Source: Dehalococcoidia bacterium
GTDB lineage: Bacteria > Chloroflexota > Dehalococcoidia > CAUJGQ01
DNA length: 64,000 nt
Assembly: GCA_035310145.1 (NCBI GenBank)
Contig: DATGEL010000048.1
Coordinates: 1-64,000, forward strand
Reading direction: 5' to 3'
The translations under genes and the position numbers were made by a program. The notes beneath the pieces were generated by a model, which worked only from the letters and a program-made list of their open reading frames with translations, was not told the DNA's origin and did no database searches. Below, one piece after another: positions 22,113-30,278 of this stretch. The first letter of the stretch is position 1. Each line of letters opens with the position of its first letter.

Positions 22113-23663
22113 CTACACCGATCCGGTGATGTATGCCTGTGCCCGATCCCAGACCTGCGCGCCGACCAGCCGGCCGGTGCTCCTGCCCACCAGGTCGCCC
22201 TGCTCGAAGTGAATGCCGCCGTAGCGGCGGGAGAGTCCGGCCTCGTCGGCCGCCTCGGAGAAGGTGTCCCACGAAAGCGTGACATCCTCGGCCGGCACGG
22301 CGCCCGCCTCGAACTTCGAGCTGCCCGCCGGGGCCGTCACCGAAGCGCCCAGGGCATCGCTGCCCGTGAAGCGGCGCAGGATCTCGGCCCCGGCGGCGCT
22401 GAAGGTGCTGTGCCCGGAGATGAACTCCGGGAAGGGCGGCGTCACGACGTTCGCCGCCTGGTAGGGTTGCCAGTCCTCGCCGCGGATCGTGCGTGTCCCT
22501 TGATACGGTCCGCCCCAGGCCTGGATTTGCTGCCCGCGGTAGAGATAGTGGACGGCCGTTACGGGGCGCACGGAATCATAGGCGCGCTTGGCGTCCCAGG
22601 CGGCGATGCCCGCGTCCATCACCGCGTTGGCCAGCGCGAAGAAGAGCTTGACGTCCGTGTCCAGGTCGTGGCCATCGCGGCGCGAGACAAACCCGCCGAA
22701 CAGGCACCAGTGACCCGGCGGCAGCTCCGAGGCGGGCCCATCGGCCCAGTACTCGGCGATGATTTTCTGCCGGTCGCTGAGGTTGGCGCTGTAGCCGAGG
22801 ATCTGCGCCGCCTGCGCCTGGTAGCGCTCACTGTCGTGGGTCGCCGGCCCCTCGGCGGGCCGGAACTGCGCCCCCGAGGTCAGGGCGAACGGCGTCACCA
22901 GCCCCCACTGCGCGCCGACGTAGGGCTGGACGCTCGAACCGCCCGTGCCGTTGGGCACACGCAGCGGCTGCCAGCGGTCGGGGTCGACGATGCTGTCCGG
23001 GGTGTTGACCGATTGGTAGCCCGTGTAGTCGGAGTAGGCGCCCTGGTGCAGATCGCCCTGCTGGTTGGCGCCGTCCGCGTGGCGGAAGTCGATCACCGCC
23101 TGGGCGCAGCGGTTGCCGACGCCGGCCGGCGATCCGGGATCGATCGAGGTGTCGGCCGGACTGTAGCCGAGGCTGGTCATGAGCCGGACGAACGAGGGAA
23201 TCTCCGTGGGAAAGAGATCCGCGAGCGCGCGGTAGGCGGCGAAGCTGATCGCCTGACGTACGTTCTCCGGCGTGCGCGCCGCGGCGGGCTGGCGCAGCTC
23301 GCCTCCAGTCGCCGTCGCCTGCGCCACGGGGTCATACATCGCCCAGGCGTCGTAGATGCAGGTGTGCACAAACGCCAGTGCGCGGGCCACCATCGGCGGC
23401 CCGGGCTTGGTGTCGCGGATCGCCTGGAGGGCAGCTTCGTCCCACTGCAGCACGAGGCTGTCGCCGGCGCCGGCGGTCCGCTTTGGACGGCGCGGCGCGG
23501 AGAACGCCGTGGCGCCGGCGCGAACGGCGATCGCCCGCCGCGACCCGAGGGCGGCGGCCGTGGCGCCCAGCGTCCCGCGCAGGAGAGCTCGCCGGCTGAG
23601 GCGGCCGCTCTCAGAAGGCGGCGTGATCGCCGCTCGACCGAGCACGATTCGACGGGGTTTCAT
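22113..23663 (-). CDS. Secreted vanadium-dependent haloperoxidase/PAP2-family protein (Tat signal)
   Basis: Protein of 516 residues. The N-terminus has a twin-arginine-like motif (LSRRALLRG) and a hydrophobic Ala-rich stretch, so export in folded form is likely. The vanadate/phosphate site of the haloperoxidase-PAP2 superfamily is complete: KRAYDSVRPVT (KxxxxxxRP), PEFISGHSTFS (SGH) and SRRYGGIHFEQGD (SRxxxGxHxxxxD). It could oxidise halides with peroxide or act as an acid phosphatase; bacterial proteins of this length with a Tat signal are usually annotated as haloperoxidases, and activity is not proven. It lies 125 bases downstream of the interrupted Tat-protein gene on the same strand and may share its transcript. 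Confidence 0.85.
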   Translation of the reverse strand: MKPRRIVLGRAAITPPSESGRLSRRALLRGTLGATAAALGSRRAIAVRAGATAFSAPRRPKRTAGAGDSLVLQWDEAALQAIRDTKPGPPMVARALAFVHTCIYDAWAMYDPVAQATATGGELRQPAAARTPENVRQAISFAAYRALADLFPTEIPSFVRLMTSLGYSPADTSIDPGSPAGVGNRCAQAVIDFRHADGANQQGDLHQGAYSDYTGYQSVNTPDSIVDPDRWQPLRVPNGTGGSSVQPYVGAQWGLVTPFALTSGAQFRPAEGPATHDSERYQAQAAQILGYSANLSDRQKIIAEYWADGPASELPPGHWCLFGGFVSRRDGHDLDTDVKLFFALANAVMDAGIAAWDAKRAYDSVRPVTAVHYLYRGQQIQAWGGPYQGTRTIRGEDWQPYQAANVVTPPFPEFISGHSTFSAAGAEILRRFTGSDALGASVTAPAGSSKFEAGAVPAEDVTLSWDTFSEAADEAGLSRRYGGIHFEQGDLVGRSTGRLVGAQVWDRAQAYITGSV

Positions 23664-23788
23664 GGCTCGCTTCCGTCCTGTGACCGAACGCGGGGCGTGT
23701 CGACCACCGGTGGACGGCCCGGCCGGTCGCAGCTGCGCTGTCTGGCGGCGGTCGACGTCAAGACATCATGGCTGGCGAAGCGCGGCAG

Positions 23789-24640
23789 CTACATCTGCCC
23801 ATCCCCGCCCGCGCCCGGCAGGAACGAGCCGTTGCGCTCGCTGCCGACGACGGCGTACTCGGTCATGGTCGTGGAGACGTCATTGCTGAAGCTGAAGCCC
23901 GTGCTCGGCGTGCTGGCCGAAGCCGTGACGCTGACGGTCGTCTTGCGCAGCCGCGCCTCGAAGTTGTCGGTTTCGGAATGGAAGACCTGCTCCTCCAGCG
24001 CGTTGCCGCTCCACTCGATGCGCAGGTTGAGCGTCGAGGGGATGCTCGGCTTGCCCATGAAGAAGTTGGCGACGGTGCCGTAGTCCGCGAGGGCGACGTT
24101 GCTCAGGTCCAGGACCACGGAGCCGTCCTCCGGGTAGGCGCGCAGGTTTTCCCGCGCGATGGGAATCGTCCAGAACAGGCCGAGGGCGTCGTTGCCGGGG
24201 TTGAAGTCGTGCACCTGGTTCGCGGGCTCAACTGAGCCCTTGTAGAGGTCCACTCAGATGAAAGCGAAGGCGCCACGCTTGCGCGAGCCGTCGCTGGCGA
24301 TGTACTCGCCCGCCATCGCCCGGCAGTCGCTTTCCAAGATCAGCGTGTTGCCGGCGTTGTCGGTCGCGGGCGACTGGTAGTGTGCGAGGGCGATCAGGCC
24401 ATTGAAGTTGTAGATCAGGCTAGGCTCGTCGCCGGGGTTGGGCAGGAAGAAGTGTGTACCGGGCGGCGGGCCGACGCCGGTGTTGGGAATGGGCACCGGC
24501 CCGGCGGCGGTCTGGGCGAACGCTGGCCGTGCGATATGCCAGCGGTGGGCGCAGAGCGCCACACCGCCGATGGCGGCGCCGGTGATCAGCCGCCGCCGAG
24601 AGATGGGTCCGCCTGCGTAGGATCTGGTCCCGCCGTCCAT
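23789..24640 (-). pseudogene. Tat-exported protein of unknown function, interrupted by an in-frame TGA
   Basis: Two open segments lie in one frame with only a TGA between them (24256 down to 24254). The first has 128 codons, begins with a twin-arginine signal (SRRRLITGAAIGG) and ends ...RGAFAFI. The second continues directly as VDLYKGSVEPANQVHDF for 154 residues, and has no signal or good ribosome site of its own. The simplest reading is a single secreted protein of about 283 residues with a nonsense codon. Alternatives are readthrough, a base error, or coupled translation at TGA-GTG. The family is not recognised; the C-terminal half looks like a beta-rich extracellular domain. GGGGG precedes the ATG at 24640. 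The upstream gap holds a TTGACA. Confidence 0.7.
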
Positions 24641-24708
24641 GCGACCCCCTTATGCTCTACCGACCTCCCTGCTGCCGGGGGTACGATACCTATGCAGTAT
24701 ACAGCGCA

Positions 24709-24714
24709 TGTCAA
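24709..24714 (-). promoter_or_regulatory. Possible -35 element for the Tat-protein/haloperoxidase operon
   Basis: A consensus TTGACA read on the minus strand, about 70 bases before the ATG at 24640. No hexamer at 16-18 bases spacing matches the -10 well, so the promoter is tentative. It lies outside the insertion sequence and would be intact. Confidence 0.3.
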
Positions 24715-24751
24715 GGCTTGTGTCATGAGTCTCGGACTCCGTCACCACGAA

Positions 24752-24771
24752 CTGTCCAGTGAAAATGTCAG
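24752..24771 (+). repeat. Left terminal inverted repeat of the insertion sequence
   Basis: Imperfect 20-base repeat with core CAGTGAAAATGTCAG at 24757-24771; matches the right end in inverted orientation. Confidence 0.75.
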
Positions 24772-24790
24772 TCATGAAGGACCTGACATT
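24764..24790 (+). repeat. Hairpin overlapping the transposase start codon
   Basis: AATGTCAG (24764-24771) and CTGACATT (24783-24790) are perfect 8-base inverted arms around an 11-base loop that holds the likely ATG start (24774). It could hide the start in transcripts entering from outside, as other insertion sequences do, or be a transposase site. Confidence 0.6.
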
Positions 24791-26042
24791 GACTGCCCAG
24801 GACCAAGCGCGACTGCAGATTCTGAACCATGTCGTCGCCGGCGAGTGCACTGCCGTGGAGGCAGCCGGCCTCCTCGGGCGCAGCGTGCGCCAGGTGTGGC
24901 GCTTGCTGGCCGCCTACCGGGTGGAGGGGGCTGCGGCCCTCGTGCATGGCAACCGCGGGCGGGCACCGGCACACACCCTCAGCGAGCCGGTTCGCCAGCG
25001 GGTACGCGAGCTCGCCGCCACCACCTATGCCGGCCTCAACTACAGTCACCTCACCGACCTGCTGGCAGAGCGTGAGGACCTCCGCCTGTCCCGATCCACC
25101 GTCCGTCGGCTGCTCGTGGCGGATCAGCGACCGAGCCCGCGGACACGCCGCCCACCCCTGCATCGGCTGCGCCGCGAACGCATGGGCCAGGAAGGCATGC
25201 TGCTGCAGCTCGATGGCAGTCAGCACGCCTGGCTGCAAGACCGCGGCCCGCGCTTCACCCTGCTGGCCGCCATCGATGACGCCACCGGCACGGTGCCCGC
25301 CGTGTGCGTGCGCGAGCAGGAGGATGCCCACGGCTACTTCCTGCTGCTCCAGACGATTCTCGCGAGCAAGGGGATTCCCCTGGCGCTCTACAGCGACCGC
25401 CACGGCATCTTCCAGCGCTCGCCCCGCGAGCCCGAGACGCTGGACGAACAACTCGACGGGGTGCGGCAGCCGACCCAGTTCGGCCGCGCCCTGCGGGATC
25501 TGGCGATTCAGCCCATCCTCGCCCAGTCACCGGAGGCCAAAGGACGCATCGAACGCCTCTGGGGCACGCTGCAGGACCGGCTCGTCGGCGAACTGCGCCT
25601 TGCGGGCGCGAGCACCGCTGCCGAGGCCACCGCGCTGCTCACCGCGTTCCTGCCCCGCTTCAATGCCCGCTTCGGCGTGCCGCCTGCCCTGCCGGGTTCT
25701 GCCTATCGACCGGTCGCCCCCGGACTCTGCGTGGAAGGCATCCTGTGCTTCACCTATCTCGCCACCGTTGCCCGCGACAACACTGTCCGCTTCGCCGGGC
25801 AGACGCTGCAGCTGCTGCCGAGTCGCACCCGGCGGACGTACGCGCACCGCCGGGTCGAGGTGCAGGAGCGGCTGGATGGCAGCATCATTGTCGTGGCGGA
25901 TGGCGAAACGCTGGCCAGCCGTGCCGCACCCGCCGAGCCTGCTGCGCTGCGTGCCCGCGATGCGCCACGCGGCACCGGCCTCGGTCCGATCAAGCAACCC
26001 AAGCCCCCAAGCGCTCACCCGTGGCGTACCTACCGCTCGTGA
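24774..26042 (+). CDS. ISNCY-family DDE transposase
   Basis: Protein of 422 residues (in-frame GTG 24759 and ATG 24765 lie upstream). The N-terminal helix-turn-helix is typical: AVEAAGLLGRSVRQVWRLL, followed by a second winged-helix region. The catalytic triad is visible as LQLDGSQHAW (Asp), LYSDRHGIF (Asp) and SPEAKGRIERLWGT (Glu). The gene fills the insertion sequence and appears complete, without frameshift. The element is probably active or recently active, since the triad and both ends are intact. Confidence 0.92.
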   Translation: MKDLTLTAQDQARLQILNHVVAGECTAVEAAGLLGRSVRQVWRLLAAYRVEGAAALVHGNRGRAPAHTLSEPVRQRVRELAATTYAGLNYSHLTDLLAEREDLRLSRSTVRRLLVADQRPSPRTRRPPLHRLRRERMGQEGMLLQLDGSQHAWLQDRGPRFTLLAAIDDATGTVPAVCVREQEDAHGYFLLLQTILASKGIPLALYSDRHGIFQRSPREPETLDEQLDGVRQPTQFGRALRDLAIQPILAQSPEAKGRIERLWGTLQDRLVGELRLAGASTAAEATALLTAFLPRFNARFGVPPALPGSAYRPVAPGLCVEGILCFTYLATVARDNTVRFAGQTLQLLPSRTRRTYAHRRVEVQERLDGSIIVVADGETLASRAAPAEPAALRARDAPRGTGLGPIKQPKPPSAHPWRTYRS

Positions 26043-26063
26043 CAAACTCACGGGACGATTACC

Positions 26064-26083
26064 CTGACCTTTTCACTGAACCG
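26064..26083 (-). repeat. Right terminal inverted repeat of the insertion sequence
   Basis: Inverted counterpart of the left end with core CTGACCTTTTCACTG at 26064-26078; begins 21 bases after the transposase stop. Confidence 0.75.
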
Positions 26084-26382
26084 CGACATCTTGCCGCGGC
26101 GCCGCGATTCGCGCATCGGCACGCGAGGCGCGCCGAAAGCCGCGGCTCGGCGATGCGGCGCCGGGTGCACGAGGCGGCACGGCAAGATCAACGAGACGCC
26201 CGAGCGAATTCGCGGAATCGGAGTGGGCGTTGCTGGTGGAAATCCCCGGCCCACGCAGTCCCGAACGCCTGCAGCGATCGGGCGGGCAAGAAGGCGAGAA
26301 GACACCAGCGCGAGCCCCACGGTTGTGGCCCTGGCGGAACGCCGGTTTGAAGCATGCGGCGCTGCGCGAGCGCGATCGCCGG
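26084..26382. other. Gap between insertion sequence and beta-propeller gene
   Basis: About 300 bases of GC-rich sequence. Open frames run through it, but none has a start with ribosome site, a recognisable protein pattern or a clear end. It may hold the decayed end of a gene; nothing can be named. Confidence 0.5.
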
Positions 26383-27480
26383 CTAATGCCCGCCGCTCAC
26401 GAAGACCGCGATGCCCGTGCCGAAACCGGGGTCGAAGATGTGGTTGTTGCCCGCGTAGGCGGCGACGGAGTGGCTGCCCCTGCCGCTCAGGATCTGCACG
26501 AGCTTGTCGTTGTCGGCGTTCACCACGCCCAGCCTGGCGCCGGCAAAGATCGCGAGATAAAAGTTGTCGTCGCCGGGGTTGAACCAGATCTCGTCGGCGC
26601 CGCCCACCTCGGGGATGAAGGCGTGGATGCGCCCGCTGCGCAGCTCGACCGCGACCGCGCCGTTGCCGCAGGCGCCAAGGAAGCGCTCGTTCTCACCGAG
26701 GGCAAGCCCCGTCGGCCCCCCGTCGCAGCCCGGCACCGGATAGCTCGCGACAAGCCTCTCGCTGACCGGATCGAACACGTCGATGAAGCCGGTTGTGCCT
26801 CCGGCGGGCACCGCCTGGTAGAACAGCCCGGTCTGCGCGTCCCACACCGACTGTTCGAGGCCGCCGCCGGCCGTCGCGTGGCCGGCAACGCTCTCTGGCT
26901 GGCCGAGCGTGTTATCGGCATAATAGAAGTGGCCCGCGACCGAGCGTGTGCTCACATCAATGAAGGTGAGAAACCCTTCGGCATCGTTGGCGATCAGAAT
27001 CAACTGGTCGCGCGGATCGAACGAAAGCTCATCGGCTCGGCACTTGCCGCCGGTGCCGATCGAAGTTACGACGTTCGTGCCGGCCACGGGGTTCAGCACC
27101 TTGATCGTGCTGTTGCCGTCCCCCGCCCAGACCAGGCCGCTGCTGTCGGTCACCACGCCGTCGGGTCCAGCCCCGGCGAAGGGATCGCCGTTGCAGGCGC
27201 CGTTGCCGGTGAACTGCCCCTGGCCGATGAAGCCGGTGAAGGTGTCGGTCCTGGCGTCAAACAGGTCGATCGCCTTGTTCGAGCGGTCGGCCAGGAAGTA
27301 GCGCCCGCTGGAATTCTCGACCCAGCTGATGTCCACGCTCGCCGGCGACGGCGGCGCGATCGTCGTGCTGAAGCGGACCAGATGGTCCTTCGGGGCGGCC
27401 AGCGCGGTGGTGGCGGCGAGTAGCAGGGCGAGAGCGAAGACCACTGAACCCGGTAGGGCGCGGCGCGGCAGCCGTGACAT
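26383..27480 (-). CDS. Secreted NHL/YncE-like beta-propeller protein
   Basis: Protein of 365 residues with a classical signal peptide (residues 1 to about 28, ending TTALA before APKDH). The rest shows repeated blades with the pattern of NHL/YVTN-type propellers, for example YFLADRSNKAIDLFDART, LILIANDAEGFLTFIDVST and FIDVFDPVSERLVASYPVPG. Five to seven blades fit the length. Such proteins usually bind ligands or other proteins outside the cytoplasm; no catalytic motif is seen. AGGAAGG precedes the ATG. It is divergent from the molybdenum hydroxylase gene. Confidence 0.8.
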   Translation of the reverse strand: MSRLPRRALPGSVVFALALLLAATTALAAPKDHLVRFSTTIAPPSPASVDISWVENSSGRYFLADRSNKAIDLFDARTDTFTGFIGQGQFTGNGACNGDPFAGAGPDGVVTDSSGLVWAGDGNSTIKVLNPVAGTNVVTSIGTGGKCRADELSFDPRDQLILIANDAEGFLTFIDVSTRSVAGHFYYADNTLGQPESVAGHATAGGGLEQSVWDAQTGLFYQAVPAGGTTGFIDVFDPVSERLVASYPVPGCDGGPTGLALGENERFLGACGNGAVAVELRSGRIHAFIPEVGGADEIWFNPGDDNFYLAIFAGARLGVVNADNDKLVQILSGRGSHSVAAYAGNNHIFDPGFGTGIAVFVSGGH

Positions 27481-27835
27481 GGGCGACCAACCTTCCTGCA
27501 GTCCGAGCCTATCTGCCGAAGCAGCCCGCGGCGGCAGGCGCCGCGCGGCGCCTGCACTTTCCTGCTGCCGGCGGCAAAAGGCAAGATCCCACGGCGGTAC
27601 TTGTCGGCTTCAACCGGATTCTCCAGGCCGACCGCAGCCGGGTGGGAGTCTGAGCACTTCTGCCCCGCCGCCCCCGTAGAACTGCGCCGGCTATGAAGTA
27701 AGCACTAGCGTTGGTGGTAGATGGACGCCCACGCCGGCACAAACGCGCTAAGATAGCCGCGGCGGCCGCGCAGGGCCGCGCACGCGCACATCGACTTCGC
27801 CCGCAGCGAAGCAGAATGCCACGGAGACGATCACG
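27481..27835. other. Divergent intergenic region between beta-propeller and molybdenum hydroxylase genes
   Basis: 355 bases. Contains a 22-base perfect palindrome near the beta-propeller side and a TAAGAT hexamer followed by AGCC around 27760, which could be a -10 for the rightward gene. GGAGA lies about ten bases before the ATG at 27836. No gene is visible. Confidence 0.6.
27534..27555. repeat. 22-base perfect palindrome
   Basis: GCAGGCGCCG-CG-CGGCGCCTGC reads the same on both strands. It lies 54 bases before the beta-propeller ATG, in the leader or promoter, so it may be an operator or a strong hairpin. Confidence 0.75.
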
Positions 27836-30154
27836 ATGACGACGACCGCCGACCGCGAGACTGCAACCGGGACCGGGAACGGCCGCGCCTACCGGGTGCT
27901 GGGCACGCGCCCGATCCGCCACGACGGGCTGGACAAGGTCACCGGCCGCGCCAGGTACGGCGCCGACATTCACCTGCCCGGCATGCTCCACGGCAAAGTG
28001 CTGCGCAGCCCCTACGCCCACGCCCGCATCAAGCAGATCGACGCGAGCAAGGCGCTGGCGCTGCCCGGCGTGCGCGCGGTGATCAGCGGCGTCGACTTCC
28101 CCATCCTGCACGATCGGCAGATCGACTTCGGCGAGACACTGGGCAACGTGCGCGTCGTCGCCGAGAACGCGATGGCGAAGGGCAAGGCGCTGTACAAGGG
28201 CCACGCCGTTGCCGCCGTTGCCGCCACCAGCCCCAGCATCGCGGAAGAGGCGCTGAAGCTGATCGAGGTTGAGTACGAGCCGCTGCCCGTGGTGCTCACC
28301 TGGCGCGAGGCGATGGCCGAGGGCGCGGCGCTGTTGCACGACGATCTCACCACGCGCACCACGGCCGAGCGCTTTGGCCGTGGCACCGACACCGGGGTGC
28401 AAAGCAACATCGCCAGCCACCTGATCTTTCAGGGCGGTGACCTGGAGCAGGGCTTCAAGGATGCCGACGTCGTGCTCGATCGCGAGTACAGTACCAGCAC
28501 CGTGCACCAGGGCTACATCGAGCCGCACACCAGCACGGCGCGCTGGGGTGAGGACGGCCGCGTCACCGTCTGGACCAGCTCGCAGGGCCACTTCGGCATG
28601 CGCGACCAGACCGCCGCGATCCTCGGCCTGCCGAACGGGCAGGTCAAGGTGATCCCCATGGAGATCGGCGGCGGCTTCGGCGGCAAGACCGTCACCTATC
28701 TCGATCCGCTGACGGCGCTGCTTTCGAAGAAGACCGGCGCGCCGGTCAAGATCACGATGAGCCGCACAGAGGTCTTCGAGGCGAGCGGCCCCACCTCCGC
28801 CACCTTCATCCGCGTCAAGCTCGGCGCCAGGCGCGACGGCCGGCTCACCGCGGCGCAGCTCTACCTGGTCTATGAGGCGGGCGCCTTCCCCGGCTCGCCG
28901 ATGGGCGCCGGCGCGGGCTACGGCCTGGCGCCGTACCGCATCGAGAACTTCCTTGTCGATGGCTACGACGTGGTGGTCAATAAGCCGAAGGTCGCGGCAT
29001 ACCGGGCGCCGGGCGTGCCGCAGGCCGCCTTCGCGATCGAGAGCGCCATGGACGAGCTGGCGCAGCAGCTCGCTCTCGACCCGCTGGCGCTGCGCCGCCT
29101 GAACGCCAACGGCGAGGGCGACCGCCTGCCCAGCGGCGTCAAGCTCGGCCCCGTGGGCAACGTCGAGATCATCGAGCGTATGCAGAAGCACCCGCATTAC
29201 AACGCGCCGCTCGAGGGGCCGAACAAGGGCCGCGGCATTGCGCTCGGCTTCTGGGGCAACGGCGGCAACCAATCATCGTGCACGATTAACGTCAACGCCG
29301 ACGGCACGATCGCGGTGATCAGTGGCTCGGTGGATATCGGCGGCACGCGCCCGGCGGTGGCGATGCAGGCGGCCGAAGTGTTGGGCCTGAGCGCCCAGGA
29401 CGCGATTCCGAGCGTGGGCGATACGGATTCCGTGGGCTGGACGGGCGTCACCGGCGGCAGCCGCACCGCCTTCTCTACCGGCATCGCCGCGATCACCGCG
29501 GCCGAAGAGGTCAAGCGGCAGATGATCGGCCGCGCCGCCCTGCTCTGGGAAGGCGAGCCAGCCGACGTGGAGTTCAACGACGGCGTCTTCATCTCCAAGA
29601 AGAACCCGGAAGTCAAGATGACGTTCAAGGAGCTGGCAGGCAGGCTGGCGCGCACCGGCGGCCCGGTCAGCGCCTCCGCCGTCTCGAACCCGCGTCAGGT
29701 CGGCCCCGCGTATGCGGGCCACATCGTGGACGTGGAGGTTGACCCCGAGACGGGCAAAGTGCAGATCCTGCGCTACACCGCCTTCCAAGACGCGGGGCTG
29801 GCGGCGCACCCGAGCTACGTGGAAGGGCAGGTGCAGGGCGGCGCGGCGCAGGGCATCGGCTGGGCGCTGAACGAGGAGTACGTCTGGTCGAAGGACGGCG
29901 CCATGCTCAACGCCAGCTTCCTCGACTACCGCATGCCCACCGCGCTCGACCTGCCGATGATCGACACCGTGATCGTGGAGGTGCCGAACCCCGGCCACCC
30001 GTTCGGCCTGCGGGGCGTGGGCGAAGTCGCGATCGTGCCGCCGCAGGCCGCCGTGGCCAACGCGATCCAGCGTGCCACCGGCGCCCGTCTCTACCACACC
30101 CCCATGTCGCCCGGCGCGATCGTGGAGGCGATGGAGGCGCAGGCGAAGCGATAG
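27836..30154 (+). CDS. Xanthine dehydrogenase/CO dehydrogenase-family molybdopterin-binding large subunit
   Basis: Protein of 772 residues. Seen: N-terminal aldehyde-oxidase a/b hammerhead domain (GRARYGADIHLPGMLHGKVL), the molybdopterin loop IGGGFGGKT, YRAPGVPQAAFAIE, and the C-terminal GLRGVGEVAIVPP, whose Glu is the catalytic base of the family. Hydroxylases of this type oxidise purines, aldehydes, aromatic or nicotinate-type compounds, or CO; the CoxL VAYRCSFR-type loop is absent, so CO dehydrogenase activity is unlikely. The partner 2Fe-2S and FAD subunits are not next to it, which is unusual. Two hairpins follow the stop. Confidence 0.9.
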   Translation: MTTTADRETATGTGNGRAYRVLGTRPIRHDGLDKVTGRARYGADIHLPGMLHGKVLRSPYAHARIKQIDASKALALPGVRAVISGVDFPILHDRQIDFGETLGNVRVVAENAMAKGKALYKGHAVAAVAATSPSIAEEALKLIEVEYEPLPVVLTWREAMAEGAALLHDDLTTRTTAERFGRGTDTGVQSNIASHLIFQGGDLEQGFKDADVVLDREYSTSTVHQGYIEPHTSTARWGEDGRVTVWTSSQGHFGMRDQTAAILGLPNGQVKVIPMEIGGGFGGKTVTYLDPLTALLSKKTGAPVKITMSRTEVFEASGPTSATFIRVKLGARRDGRLTAAQLYLVYEAGAFPGSPMGAGAGYGLAPYRIENFLVDGYDVVVNKPKVAAYRAPGVPQAAFAIESAMDELAQQLALDPLALRRLNANGEGDRLPSGVKLGPVGNVEIIERMQKHPHYNAPLEGPNKGRGIALGFWGNGGNQSSCTINVNADGTIAVISGSVDIGGTRPAVAMQAAEVLGLSAQDAIPSVGDTDSVGWTGVTGGSRTAFSTGIAAITAAEEVKRQMIGRAALLWEGEPADVEFNDGVFISKKNPEVKMTFKELAGRLARTGGPVSASAVSNPRQVGPAYAGHIVDVEVDPETGKVQILRYTAFQDAGLAAHPSYVEGQVQGGAAQGIGWALNEEYVWSKDGAMLNASFLDYRMPTALDLPMIDTVIVEVPNPGHPFGLRGVGEVAIVPPQAAVANAIQRATGARLYHTPMSPGAIVEAMEAQAKR

Positions 30155-30178
30155 CCCACGGCGCGGCCTCACCCCCAT

Positions 30179-30203
30179 CCCCTCTCCATGGAATGGAGAG
30201 GGG
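30179..30203. terminator. Perfect hairpin after the molybdenum hydroxylase gene
   Basis: Arms of 11 bases (CCCCTCTCCAT / ATGGAGAGGGG) with a 3-base loop, 25 bases after the stop. No T-run follows. Such CCCTCTCC/GGAGAGGG elements are often dispersed repeats in GC-rich genomes, so it could be one. Confidence 0.55.
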
Positions 30204-30250
30204 TGCCTGAGGAGTCTCGGCTTCAGCCGCAAGCCTTCGCCTATCGAACT

Positions 30251-30278
30251 CCCCTTCCCCTGCTATCGGGGGAAGGGG
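30251..30278. terminator. Hairpin overlapping the end of the CtaG-like gene
   Basis: Arms CCCCTTCCCC / GGGGAAGGGG around an 8-base loop that contains the stop codon of the minus-strand gene. It can serve convergent transcripts from both sides. It resembles the hairpin 50 bases away in base composition. Confidence 0.55.

Larger units (their letters stand above)
24752..26083 (+). mobile_element. Insertion sequence of ISNCY type, about 1.33 kb
   Basis: A single transposase gene flanked by imperfect terminal inverted repeats. The left end is 24752-24771 and the right end 26064-26083, matching at 17 of 20 positions around the core CAGTGAAAA-GTCAG. The element sits in the gap between the Tat-protein gene and the beta-propeller gene and breaks no gene that I can see. 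A clear target duplication was not found, so the exact ends may be off by several bases. Confidence 0.8.

Noticed and set aside
22209-24083. Plus-strand open frame of 624 codons opposite the haloperoxidase gene
   Set aside because: The minus strand carries intact haloperoxidase motifs; the plus frame has none.
27836-30154. CO dehydrogenase large subunit (coxL)
   Set aside because: The characteristic active-site loop of form I CoxL is not present and the other cox genes are missing.
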